Of a DNA stretch of 64,000 nt, positions 1 to 7,283 are shown piece by piece (positions within the stretch are counted from its first letter, which is position 1; each line of letters opens with the position of its first letter). The stretch is taken from positions 1 through 64,000 of the forward strand of contig NZ_JACHTC010000013.1 in NCBI RefSeq assembly GCF_014145635.1, read 5' to 3'. Both the position numbers and the translations under genes were made by a program. This DNA is from Myroides sp. WP-1. Its GTDB lineage: Bacteria; Bacteroidota; Bacteroidia; Flavobacteriales; Flavobacteriaceae. Under the pieces are notes generated by a model, which saw only the letters and a list, made by a program, of their open reading frames with translations, was not told where the DNA came from and did no database searches.

Positions 1-2
1 AG

Positions 3-119
3 ATTAAGTGGATTGAAAATAAACTCAATAATCGACCTCGTAAAAGACTTGGATACCTCACGCCAAACGAAAAATTTAAACAAATTATTAATCAGAATTC
101 TGTTGCATTTGCAAGTTGA
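3..119 (+). mobile_element. IS30-family transposase, C-terminal end (cut by window edge)
   Basis: The window opens inside a reading frame that translates to a 38-residue tail containing NNRPRKRLGYLTPNEKF and ending VAFAS. This is the typical C-terminus of IS30-family DDE transposases, where the NxRPRK-LGYxTPxE block follows the last catalytic glutamate. Only this tail is visible, so whether the element is intact cannot be judged. It ends 2 bp before the stop codon of the converging gene at 122-1030, so the element's right inverted repeat probably lies around 100-145 and may supply that gene's 3' end. Confidence 0.8.
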
Positions 120-121
120 AT

Positions 122-1030
122 TCAGCACAAACTTAATTTATTCTTATTAGCCTCTGTTTCTTTCGGAAATAAAAAGAATCCATTTTCATCAACTTTACCT
201 ACACTAATAATACTTGTCAGACTAAGAGCTCCTTGCCCTAAATCGTTAGTAGAAATTTTTATTGCAGTCGCAACCTCTCCAAATGTCTTAGCATCTTTCA
301 AATATTTTTCAGACACAATCATATCTAATTTAGATTCGTTTACTGCAACACTCTTAATTTTATATTCTGTTCCCTTATTCTTTTTCATATTATTATGTAA
401 AAGCAACATCGCGATAACAAAAGTAAAATCAACTCCATATTCATAATATTTATTAAAAGATGTTATGCCTCTTAAATAAACCTTCCCTTTATGTTCGACT
501 AATCTATAACTTCTATGTTTGTTATACTCCTCATTAGTTAACGCTAACTTTTTAAAGAATTCAATATTTGCATTAGCTAGCTGAGCTTGTCCACTTTTAA
601 ATAAATAATTTGCATACTTTGTCATATCATATTCATCTAAAAATGTGTTTTTAGCATCGTAAATTGCAATAGCTTTTAGATCCTTTTTTACTTCATCAAC
701 ATCAACATATTCTTCAAAATCAAAAACAATATTTTTTGTCTCAAACCCTTTCTCTTTAACCACATCTTCGTATACATTAATATCCTTAACTTGAGCTAAG
801 ATCGGATAACGATGGTAATCTCTACTATAAGTCAAAATCCGTTTATAAACTACATCTATATAATCAATAGAAATATATTCTTCCTTTATAGACTCTATTT
901 CAAATTCTTTAAAAATCATTTCCTTATAAGGATGATCTACAATTAACTCGCATAATGTTTCTACCTTTAACTTTCCTCCACTTACTTCTGGATCAAGAAA
1001 CATTGTTTTTTGGATAAAATTTTCCTCCAT
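122..1030 (-). CDS. Hypothetical protein, 302 aa, accessory region
   Basis: I do not recognise this protein. It is a soluble-looking, acidic and lysine-rich protein with no signal peptide and no obvious membrane segment. One mildly hydrophobic stretch (around residues 205-215, FTFVIAMLLLH) looks like a buried helix. A central part reads YRLVEHKGKVYLRGITSFNKYYEYG, which suggests a beta-hairpin. The start is the ATG 2 nt downstream of a small ORF (1033-1140), so the two are probably translationally coupled. The stop lies at the very edge of the IS30 fragment, so the C-terminus (KNKLSLC) may be an artefact of the insertion and the original protein longer. Its codons are more AT-rich than those of the core genes to the right. 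Confidence 0.65.
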   Translation of the reverse strand: MEENFIQKTMFLDPEVSGGKLKVETLCELIVDHPYKEMIFKEFEIESIKEEYISIDYIDVVYKRILTYSRDYHRYPILAQVKDINVYEDVVKEKGFETKNIVFDFEEYVDVDEVKKDLKAIAIYDAKNTFLDEYDMTKYANYLFKSGQAQLANANIEFFKKLALTNEEYNKHRSYRLVEHKGKVYLRGITSFNKYYEYGVDFTFVIAMLLLHNNMKKNKGTEYKIKSVAVNESKLDMIVSEKYLKDAKTFGEVATAIKISTNDLGQGALSLTSIISVGKVDENGFFLFPKETEANKNKLSLC

Positions 1031-1032
1031 TT

Positions 1033-1140
1033 CTAAATCTTTGTTACTTTTTTAATACTATTAAACAATACACATACATCATCAGGATGTTCATTTAACA
1101 TCTTTACCTGATACTTCTTTTCAAGTTGTTTTACAACCAT
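1033..1140 (-). CDS. Small ORF (35 aa) upstream of and coupled to the 302-aa gene
   Basis: An ATG at 1140 opens a 35-codon frame (MVVKQLEKKYQVKMLNEH...) that stops with TAG 2 nt before the ATG of the next gene. The peptide is basic at both ends and amphipathic. The tight spacing suggests a leader peptide or a small partner protein of the 302-residue product. No family is recognised, and a frame this short can arise by chance, so confidence is limited. Confidence 0.4.
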   Translation of the reverse strand: MVVKQLEKKYQVKMLNEHPDDVCVLFNSIKKVTKI

Positions 1141-1242
1141 AATCTAACTGTTAAAAAAATTATTAATTATTTCAAAACAGTAATTCAAAAACGTCTGTAT
1201 CTATGTTAATTAGAGAAAAATATTTGTAACAAAGTATTTTTG

Positions 1243-1323
1243 TTTTAAATTTGTGCTTCCAACTCAAGAATAAAACAATTCTTCATTACAAAGTCTAACT
1301 CTAGCTCAGATTAGGCTTTTTTT
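1243..1323 (+). ncRNA. Candidate small RNA in the 200-bp intergenic gap
   Basis: The gap between two leftward genes holds, on the opposite (+) strand, a TAnnTTTG-type element (TATTTTTG, 1235-1242), a perfect 6-bp hairpin (AAGAAT / ATTCTT, 1266-1283) and then a terminator-like hairpin with seven T residues (1292-1323). There is no reading frame of note. The order promoter, hairpin, terminator fits an RNA of roughly 75-80 nt. No clear -33 TTG is seen and AT-rich DNA yields such elements by chance. Confidence 0.3.
1292..1323 (+). terminator. Rho-independent terminator-like hairpin
   Basis: AGTCTAA (1292-1298) pairs with TTAGGCT (1311-1317) with one G-T wobble across a 12-nt loop, followed by a T tract to 1323. 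The wobble and T tract favour the + strand, although both flanking genes point left. Confidence 0.45.
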
Positions 1324-1340
1324 GTTATTACCGCATGTTC

Positions 1341-1766
1341 CTATACTATTTTTAAAATATAATCTAAATATTGTATTTGTTCTTTACTAACACTAATCTT
1401 AGTTAATGCTTCACTAGGAGTATAAACAATTACACTATGTTTTAAAGCAAAATCTTTTACTGTACTCTCATTAGTTACTAGAGGAATATCCTTAATCATC
1501 GCATAATAGACTGAAGAAATATCAGTAATATCAATTTCAAGATTATCTCCACCAACTTTATAGTAAAATCTATAAAAATCATTATCTACATTAAATAAAC
1601 TAAGATCACCATTATCGGCTAAATTTTTTAAACTCAATTTTTCATGCATGTCTAAATAATTATTAGTCAAATAAAGTGATGATACTTTAAAGACTCCATC
1701 TTTAATTAAATTCAAAGGACGCATAAATCCAATTAACTCAATATCATTTAGTACTATCTCTATCAT
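1341..1766 (-). CDS. PIN-like protein, putative toxin partner of the HTH/ImmA gene
   Basis: This 141-residue protein starts inside the last codons of the upstream HTH/ImmA gene (4-bp overlap), so the two form one transcription and translation unit. Its C-terminal half (DITDISSVYYAMIKDIPLVTN, then ALKHSVIVYTPSEAL) follows the pattern of the last two strands and helices of PIN-domain proteins: an acidic residue before a helix, then small-Ala helix, LxT/N-acid, and a final Val-rich strand. The usual acidic residue after LLT is N-E here. The N-terminal IVLNDIELI could correspond to the first PIN strand. PIN-like proteins of this sort are known partners of XRE/ImmA proteins in predicted toxin-antitoxin pairs (from memory). 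The assignment rests on pattern only. Confidence 0.5.
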   Translation of the reverse strand: MIEIVLNDIELIGFMRPLNLIKDGVFKVSSLYLTNNYLDMHEKLSLKNLADNGDLSLFNVDNDFYRFYYKVGGDNLEIDITDISSVYYAMIKDIPLVTNESTVKDFALKHSVIVYTPSEALTKISVSKEQIQYLDYILKIV

Positions 1767-2827
1767 AAAACAAACTCTTTACTAAATGAATTATTACTTA
1801 ATACCTTAACAGGCAATCCCGATAATTGACTAGCAACACTCTTACTAAGAAGCTCTTCATTTAAACCTTTTGCTAACAAATAATTAAATCGACTAACTCT
1901 CTCCACGCCTTCATAAGGACTATCTTTATCTTTCCAAGACATGTATAGTTCTTTCCATTCTTTATATTTATCCCACCCTACTACACCAACATTTACAATC
2001 CTAACAAGAATAGCAAAAATTGATATTCCATATTTGCTTTTAATTCGTTTCAACTCCTCTAATGAAATACTGTTTTTATTCTCAATATAAGTCATAAGAG
2101 AATCATATGGCAACAACATTGCACCAGCAAAATAGTCACAAAAACGTTCAATGTTTTCAGATTTCTCAGATACTTCAAATTTCAAAATCAAATGCGCCAA
2201 TTCATGTAAAACTGTAAATCTTCTTCTTGGTATATCCGCATTTCTTATATTAATAACTATTATTGGTGTATTCTTTTCCCAACACGAAAATCCAGCAAAG
2301 CTTTCATCATAATCCACTTCAAAAATTTTCACACCTAAATCCTCAAGAAAGCTCACCAAATCATAAATAGGAGTGGTCTCAAACTTCCACTTTTTTCTTA
2401 AATATTTAGCGACTTCTTCCACATCCTTATTACATTCAATTACATCAAAGTTTTTCAAAGGATTTTGAAATAGAATTGTTGCTTTTAATATCTTCTCTAA
2501 TCGATTGTAGGCATCATATTTGCCATGTAATTCGGATAAAATTTGCTTTTCAAAAACTTCTTGAGTAAAATTAATCTTATACCCTTCTCTAAACTCAATA
2601 TTTCTTAAACCAAATTCTTCAGAAGTATAAGTAGTCCCAAGTAATAATTCAGAAATACTAATGTTTAACCCATTCGATAATTGAACCAATTGTGAAGATT
2701 TAATCTCTCTTTCTCCTTCTTCAAATTTTTGAATATATGATTTTGAGAAATTGGATCTAATAGCTAAGTCTTCCTGAGAAAGACCCTGACTAATTCTCAA
2801 CTCCCTAATTTTCTTACCAATGTTCAT
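1763..2827 (-). CDS. HTH-XRE regulator fused to ImmA/IrrE metallopeptidase
   Basis: The protein is 354 residues from the ATG at 2827. Residues 1-65 form an XRE helix-turn-helix (KIRELRISQGLSQEDLA, then SYIQKFEEGE). Residues ~130-260 carry an ImmA/IrrE (COG2856) peptidase domain with the zinc motif HELAH at about 208-212, followed by the ERFCDYFAGAMLLP segment typical of the family. Such proteins bind DNA as repressors and are thought to cleave a partner regulator. An upstream in-frame ATG at 2893 would add 22 hydrophobic residues (MKIVVFCCFCVLF...), but that stretch overlaps the promoter at 2842-2849 and is not expected in this family, so I reject it. It is translationally coupled to the PIN-like gene. 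Confidence 0.9.
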   Translation of the reverse strand: MNIGKKIRELRISQGLSQEDLAIRSNFSKSYIQKFEEGEREIKSSQLVQLSNGLNISISELLLGTTYTSEEFGLRNIEFREGYKINFTQEVFEKQILSELHGKYDAYNRLEKILKATILFQNPLKNFDVIECNKDVEEVAKYLRKKWKFETTPIYDLVSFLEDLGVKIFEVDYDESFAGFSCWEKNTPIIVINIRNADIPRRRFTVLHELAHLILKFEVSEKSENIERFCDYFAGAMLLPYDSLMTYIENKNSISLEELKRIKSKYGISIFAILVRIVNVGVVGWDKYKEWKELYMSWKDKDSPYEGVERVSRFNYLLAKGLNEELLSKSVASQLSGLPVKVLSNNSFSKEFVL

Positions 2828-2841
2828 CTCTTTGTTTTTTT

Positions 2842-2849
2842 CAAAGATA
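2842..2849 (-). promoter_or_regulatory. TAnnTTTG promoter element of the HTH/ImmA gene
   Basis: On the minus strand the sequence is TATCTTTG, a perfect Bacteroidota -7 element, with TTG triplets about 20 bp upstream (near 2871-2876). It predicts a start of transcription about 10 nt before the ATG at 2827, which decides against the longer ORF start. Confidence 0.6.
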
Positions 2850-2928
2850 AATAAAAAAAGCACACAAAAACAACAAAAAACAACAATTTTCAAACATTCT
2901 GTGTGTTTGGTGAAATTTATTAATCAAA

Positions 2929-4668
2929 CTACTTATTAGATAACCTTCTGAACGAGGTAATTAACTGAAAAATTAAAATCCCTAAAAGAACTCTATGTAA
3001 CAAGTCTATAAAATATAATATTGTTGATGTACTATCCCCATACGTACTAGAAAAACTTCTTGCAGGATTCAACATTTGAATGAATGTAGGTAGGTTATCT
3101 ATAAATTCATATAACAGCACTTTACAAGAAATAAATTCTGAATCTATATCATAATGTATCTTTACTGAAAAAAAAGGCAAACAGAAACTATAAGTAATAA
3201 ATGTTATAATAATTATCAATTTCAAAGCCCTCAACCAACTTAAACCATAATTATTTGTTTGTTGTACAATCATTATTACTTTATCTCCTACGGAATACTT
3301 TTTTGACGCTCTTAATTCGTCTCTATAAGCTCTCATTTCTCTAGCTTGAAATTCTAAACTATCTATTTGATTCCCTTTGGATTTTAACGCTTGTTTGATT
3401 TGGCGATATAATTCTCTTTTTTTTCTAAAACCTAATTCATCAGAGGGTGAGCTACTATTTATTTGAAGATTATCATCCAGAAACCATATTACATTAGAAG
3501 CTTCAATACCTTCAAAAGAAGCATTCCCTGCATTTATGAAATCGAAACTTTTAAAATCAAATTCATAAAATTTTGTATCTCCAAAACTAGTATTGTAAAT
3601 TATTAATGAGCTATTCTTATCTTCATTTATTCGAGAATTTTCATTATATGCTTGACCACGATTAAATCTAACACTTCCCAAATTTGAAAAATCATTAAAA
3701 ATGATACGCCTAAAACTGTTGTTATCAAAAATTAAATTCAAATTTTGATTAATTCCTTGAAGTCGAGTTTCTTCAATTTTCCAATTACGAATCTTCAATA
3801 TCCCCTTTGAGCTAGTTGTAATAGGTAATGTAACCTTATTTAATTTTTCTCCCATACCGTCAAATTCAAAACCTTCTATAAAACTTGCGTCTGTAATATA
3901 AATTTCATTCAACCAAGACTCATAAGCATTATCTGAAATATCTCTATTTTCTAAATTTCCCATACGATGAAACACATCTCCGTGAATATTGAATTTATTA
4001 ATTCGACTTCCCTCAATACTGAAAGAATCTTCAAAAATATTATCATTTAATGTGATACTTTCTGTACATTCGATATTCCAAAATTTAGCCCAATTACCAA
4101 ATTTTGATTTAACTAAAGATATATTTCCTTTATTAGATTCTACTAACAAAGAACCAATAGTTGAGTTTTTTAGATCTAATTCTAATAAACAATTATCAAT
4201 ATCAATAGAAGATATAGTGCAGTTTTTTATTTTTAATCCAGCATAGCCAATTTTTGATTTAACAATTGTTATTGTTTTTAATACAGAATCTGATTGAATT
4301 AATATTCCTCTTTGAACCTTACAACCATGTACAAATATATCCCCATCCGATTCACAGTTACTTAAAATAATTCCGCCCTCATTATCATCCAAATTTAATG
4401 AACTAGAATTCTCAGTAGTATTTGTAACATTGATAAAATGAATCCCCTTTTTAAACTGACAATTCACAAAGTGTATCCCAAATTTGATATCAATATTACT
4501 AAATGTAACTAATTCATTAAAAATAACATTGCAAATAGACTTCACCTGCCAAGTAAAATTTTTTCCTGCCAAAAGTAATGGAGCATCTACTTTATATTCC
4601 TTTCCCTTAGATAAATTATCTTTAACTAATTCATCAAAAAAATCATTAGGATCTACTGCTATTCTCAT
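2929..4668 (-). CDS. Pentapeptide/beta-helix protein with C-terminal membrane helices
   Basis: This 579-residue protein has three parts. Residues ~50-400 are short, regularly spaced hydrophobic-polar repeats (GIHFVNCQFKKGIHFINV, GILIQSDSVLKTITIVKS) that look like a right-handed beta-helix related to pentapeptide repeats. Residues ~410-455 form a charged helical segment (KKRELYRQIKQALKSKGNQ, EFQAREMRAYRDEL). Residues ~470-575 hold two membrane helices (KLIIIITFITYSF and LLGILIFQLITSF). The middle-plus-membrane layout, with a YGLSWLRAL stretch entering the membrane, recurs in bacterial pentapeptide proteins suspected to be ion channels. No signal peptide is present, so the beta-helix should be cytoplasmic. 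It lies just upstream of, and in the same direction as, the HTH/ImmA-PIN pair, and could be its effector; this is inference. Confidence 0.6.
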   Translation of the reverse strand: MRIAVDPNDFFDELVKDNLSKGKEYKVDAPLLLAGKNFTWQVKSICNVIFNELVTFSNIDIKFGIHFVNCQFKKGIHFINVTNTTENSSSLNLDDNEGGIILSNCESDGDIFVHGCKVQRGILIQSDSVLKTITIVKSKIGYAGLKIKNCTISSIDIDNCLLELDLKNSTIGSLLVESNKGNISLVKSKFGNWAKFWNIECTESITLNDNIFEDSFSIEGSRINKFNIHGDVFHRMGNLENRDISDNAYESWLNEIYITDASFIEGFEFDGMGEKLNKVTLPITTSSKGILKIRNWKIEETRLQGINQNLNLIFDNNSFRRIIFNDFSNLGSVRFNRGQAYNENSRINEDKNSSLIIYNTSFGDTKFYEFDFKSFDFINAGNASFEGIEASNVIWFLDDNLQINSSSPSDELGFRKKRELYRQIKQALKSKGNQIDSLEFQAREMRAYRDELRASKKYSVGDKVIMIVQQTNNYGLSWLRALKLIIIITFITYSFCLPFFSVKIHYDIDSEFISCKVLLYEFIDNLPTFIQMLNPARSFSSTYGDSTSTILYFIDLLHRVLLGILIFQLITSFRRLSNK

Positions 4669-4738
4669 ATCTACTTATTTAATAAAAAACTCACAATTCG
4701 CAAGCTATATTAACAGAAGTAAAATTAACATTTTAGTA

Positions 4739-4780
4739 GATATAAATAATGCAGACATAGTTGTCTGCATTATTTATATC
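4739..4780. repeat. Perfect 19-bp inverted repeat (4-nt loop)
   Basis: GATATAAATAATGCAGACA (4739-4757) is exactly complementary to 4762-4780 around the loop TAGT. It sits between the start of the beta-helix gene and a gene remnant. It has no T tract typical of a terminator, so it may be a small palindromic repeat element, a transcription stop for the remnant's reading direction, or a recombination scar at the edge of the accessory block. Confidence 0.8.
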
Positions 4781-4785
4781 TCAAA

Positions 4786-5136
4786 TTATTTCACAATCTC
4801 CAAAACCTCACAATTATAACCAACCTTAGCTCTTACCTGATTCAGTACCATTGCCTCGTATGCGTTCTTACCTCTGAATTCCATCATAACGAGAACATAA
4901 TCATCATAAAGCGTATATTTCGTTTCAACGTGCTCAAAGCTCTTCCTATCATTCATATGCCTTTTGACGTAAACTAGAAGCTCTGAATGAGCTCCGTCCC
5001 ATGAGCTAATACATTTACTCTCGAATTCTTCTTTTCGTTTTTTACGAGCTTGTACCTGTCTTTCTCCTTCTTGTTTTATTGTTTGTAGCGTATTAAAATC
5101 TCTTTTGTTCCTATCAACGCTTTTTCTTGGTTGTGA
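4786..5136 (-). pseudogene. Remnant of a hypothetical gene (C-terminal domain only)
   Basis: The minus strand is open from 5136 to the TAA at 4786 but has no start codon until an internal ATG at 4956. The translation contains SSWDGAHSELLVYVKRHMND, SFEHVETKYTLYDDY and VLVMMEFRGKNAYEAMV. This is a small C-terminal domain I know from hypothetical proteins of mobile regions, usually preceded by an N-terminal membrane or zinc-ribbon part. Here the N-terminus is lost: the upstream sequence stays open in another frame (NHNQEKALIGTKEIL) across an A-rich run, which suggests a frameshift and deletion. A 57-residue product from 4956 is possible but unlikely to be functional. Confidence 0.55.
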
Positions 5137-5162
5137 TTACTCCAATTAGTATGAATGGCTTT

Positions 5163-5711
5163 TTACTTATTTAAAATAGAATAAACAGCCACATCAACAA
5201 ACTGTTCACCGTGAAATTCACTTTCTTTAAAATACGCTTCTCGTACAAAACCACATTTTTCCACTACTCGAATTGATCCTATATTGTCTGGGTAAATAAC
5301 CGCTTCGATGGAGTGAAACCTCAAAGTAGAAAATCCGAAATCGAGCAAGCGAAGAACAGCTTCTGACGCATATCCCTTTCCATAAAATTGAGGCAGAAAC
5401 ATATAGCCGATTTCTGTTCGGTAATGCTGTAATTTCATTCGATAAAATCCAATGGTGCCGATCATTTCTCCCGTTTCTTTTAAGGTAATAGTCCAATTGA
5501 TACACTCTTTGTTCTCCATGCGTTCTTGAAGAGATTGAATATAATCTTCCGTCTCACTCACTTTCGTTGCCAAGGGAACTGGAATGTATTTCATCACTTC
5601 TGCACATGCGCGCATTTCAAATATTACATTGGCGTCACTTAATTCTGTTTGTCTCAAGATTAAGCGTTCTGTTTCTAATTGAGGAAATTCAGGTAGGTGT
5701 ATTTCTAACAT
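5163..5711 (-). CDS. GNAT N-acetyltransferase, RimJ/RimL type
   Basis: The protein is 182 residues, the usual length of the RimJ/RimL-like acetyltransferase_3 family. It opens with the family signature LETERLILRQTELSD. The acetyl-CoA loop is FYGKGYASEAV around residues 115-125, and the C-terminal VVEKCGFVREAY strand-turn is also typical. Such enzymes acetylate ribosomal proteins, small amines or antibiotics; the substrate cannot be read from sequence. It is a single gene at the right edge of the accessory block and reads toward the remnant. Confidence 0.85.
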   Translation of the reverse strand: MLEIHLPEFPQLETERLILRQTELSDANVIFEMRACAEVMKYIPVPLATKVSETEDYIQSLQERMENKECINWTITLKETGEMIGTIGFYRMKLQHYRTEIGYMFLPQFYGKGYASEAVLRLLDFGFSTLRFHSIEAVIYPDNIGSIRVVEKCGFVREAYFKESEFHGEQFVDVAVYSILNK

Positions 5712-5859
5712 CGTGATAAGCTCTTGAATGAGGCTTAAAAGTAAGGAAAAACTCTGGTTCTCACCTAAAAATGAATACTTCTAATTTTTACTTTATTCTC
5801 CTTCAATACCAAAATCCTTATCTTTAACCGATTAAATTGCTACTTATCCTTTCAAAATT

Positions 5860-6453
5860 ATGATGTTACAACTTCAGAAAAAAATAGGCTTTTGGACTTT
5901 CATTCTTTGCTTTTCTATATTTTTAGTGAGCTGTTCAAAATCATACAAAATCGACAATCCGTATGTAACCGCAACAGCTCCTTCTGCATATCAGGATCTA
6001 ACCGATCGCGTTCAAAATGATGTTCTCTACCTGGATTATCTCAAGTTCGATGGCTTAGAAAGTATCTTTGCCATTGACAATATCCAAGACTTACTCATTC
6101 AACCCAACAGTCAGACAATTTTAGAAGATACACCCGTTGAAGTTTTAGCTCGTCGCTTGCGTTCCATAGAAAGGGAATCGCATGAACCCGATTTTCCTTG
6201 GAAGAACTTCAAAATAATGGAGGCACCCAAAGCTATTACCTTTAAAGGGCGTCCCGCAGCAGAAGCCACTTTTGACGTGCATGAATATGTCAATCGCATT
6301 GATGATACCATTTCGAAACGAGTAAAACGCATGGTTGTTTTTGTTGATGACGATCTGTGGAATATTGTATTGGCTCCTTCTAAATTGCAATTTTACAAAG
6401 AGGAAATGGAAATTTTTGAAACGATACTTGAAAGTCTTGAAATAAAGAAATAA
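5860..6453 (+). CDS. Small lipoprotein, unknown function
   Basis: The 197-residue product has a signal peptide ending in the lipobox LVSC at about residue 25, followed by Ser-Lys-Ser, so it should be a lipid-anchored envelope protein. The mature part is a mixed alpha/beta domain with no recognised motif; its layout (short strands, RMVVFVDDDLWNIVLAPS, then a final helix) resembles PsbP/LpqN-like proteins that sense or bind small ligands, but this is weak. It is a single gene with a rightward neighbour 107 bp downstream. Confidence 0.7.
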   Translation: MMLQLQKKIGFWTFILCFSIFLVSCSKSYKIDNPYVTATAPSAYQDLTDRVQNDVLYLDYLKFDGLESIFAIDNIQDLLIQPNSQTILEDTPVEVLARRLRSIERESHEPDFPWKNFKIMEAPKAITFKGRPAAEATFDVHEYVNRIDDTISKRVKRMVVFVDDDLWNIVLAPSKLQFYKEEMEIFETILESLEIKK

Positions 6454-6560
6454 AGGTTACATTTCACGGGATAAAAGTGGTTCTTTAATCATTAAAAATC
6501 AGTTACCCATTTCTTTTTTAAAAGAATAGTTCCAATTCTTTTCTATCTTTAAACAAAAAA

Positions 6561-7244
6561 ATGCTACAAAAATTAACTTTTATCTGCGTATTGCTGTTAA
6601 CTACTGTCAGCTTCAGTCAACAAACTGAATTCAAAGCTCCATCTTATGCAGCGATTGAAAAAAACGTCCAAGATACTTCTTCGAAGTTTTATTATCCTGA
6701 ACTACTAAAAAAACTCAAAACAGGAAGTAATTCCCTAAGCACTAGTGAGTATGAACACCTGTATTTTGGTTATGTATTTCAGCCTACTTACAAACCTTAT
6801 GGTATTTTTTCAAAAGATAAGGAGCTTCAAGTTTATTATCAAAAGGATCCCGATATGGAGGACATTCCAGCGTTAAAAATCTTACTCCAAGAAGCACTAG
6901 ACGAATTTCCTTTTGATTTTACAGCGATGATGTTTCTTTCTTACATATATCACCTCGAAGGAGATGAAGAAAAATCAGCACTGCTATCTAAACACTTTGA
7001 GGGATTTGCTATAGCTATCAGAAACTCAGGTGATGGATTAACCTGTGAAACGGCTATGCACGTTATTTCTGTTTCTCACGAGTATCATATGCTTCAACTG
7101 TTTGATATAGAATCTATCGGTCAAAGTTTTGACGGTACCTGTGATCTCTTGCAACTCGATCAAGAGCAGTATACTATTCCAGGACTTTACTTTAATGTAA
7201 GTCAAATACAGAAAAAGAATCTAACGTTAATCAAATCCAACTAA
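6561..7244 (+). CDS. DUF4919-like exported protein
   Basis: This 227-residue protein has an N-terminal signal peptide (LTFICVLLLTTVSFSQQ) and then the features of the DUF4919 family: SKFYYPELLKKL, a threonine/serine block, and EYEHLYFGYVFQPTYKPYG, followed by a helical TPR-like half. The family is common in Bacteroidota and has no known biochemical role. A near-consensus TATCTTTA lies just before the start and may be its promoter. It stands alone, followed by the DUF4240 gene 39 bp downstream, possibly in one transcript. Confidence 0.75.
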   Translation: MLQKLTFICVLLLTTVSFSQQTEFKAPSYAAIEKNVQDTSSKFYYPELLKKLKTGSNSLSTSEYEHLYFGYVFQPTYKPYGIFSKDKELQVYYQKDPDMEDIPALKILLQEALDEFPFDFTAMMFLSYIYHLEGDEEKSALLSKHFEGFAIAIRNSGDGLTCETAMHVISVSHEYHMLQLFDIESIGQSFDGTCDLLQLDQEQYTIPGLYFNVSQIQKKNLTLIKSN

Positions 7245-7283
7245 TAGAGACTTCTTTACAAGTCTAACCTAAACAAAAACAGC

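Noticed and set aside
1230..1240. CAAAGTAT as a minus-strand promoter for the 302-aa gene
   Set aside because: The element should read CAAAnnTA on the + strand; here the last two bases are AT, so it does not fit.
2828..2893. 22-residue N-terminal extension of the HTH-ImmA protein
   Set aside because: It overlaps a perfect promoter element, is hydrophobic and is not expected before a HTH domain. The ATG at 2827 is preferred.
3989..4819. Plus-strand frames at 3989-4246 and 4484-4819
   Set aside because: They lie antisense to the beta-helix gene or run into the hairpin region, have no clear start signal and no protein-like composition.
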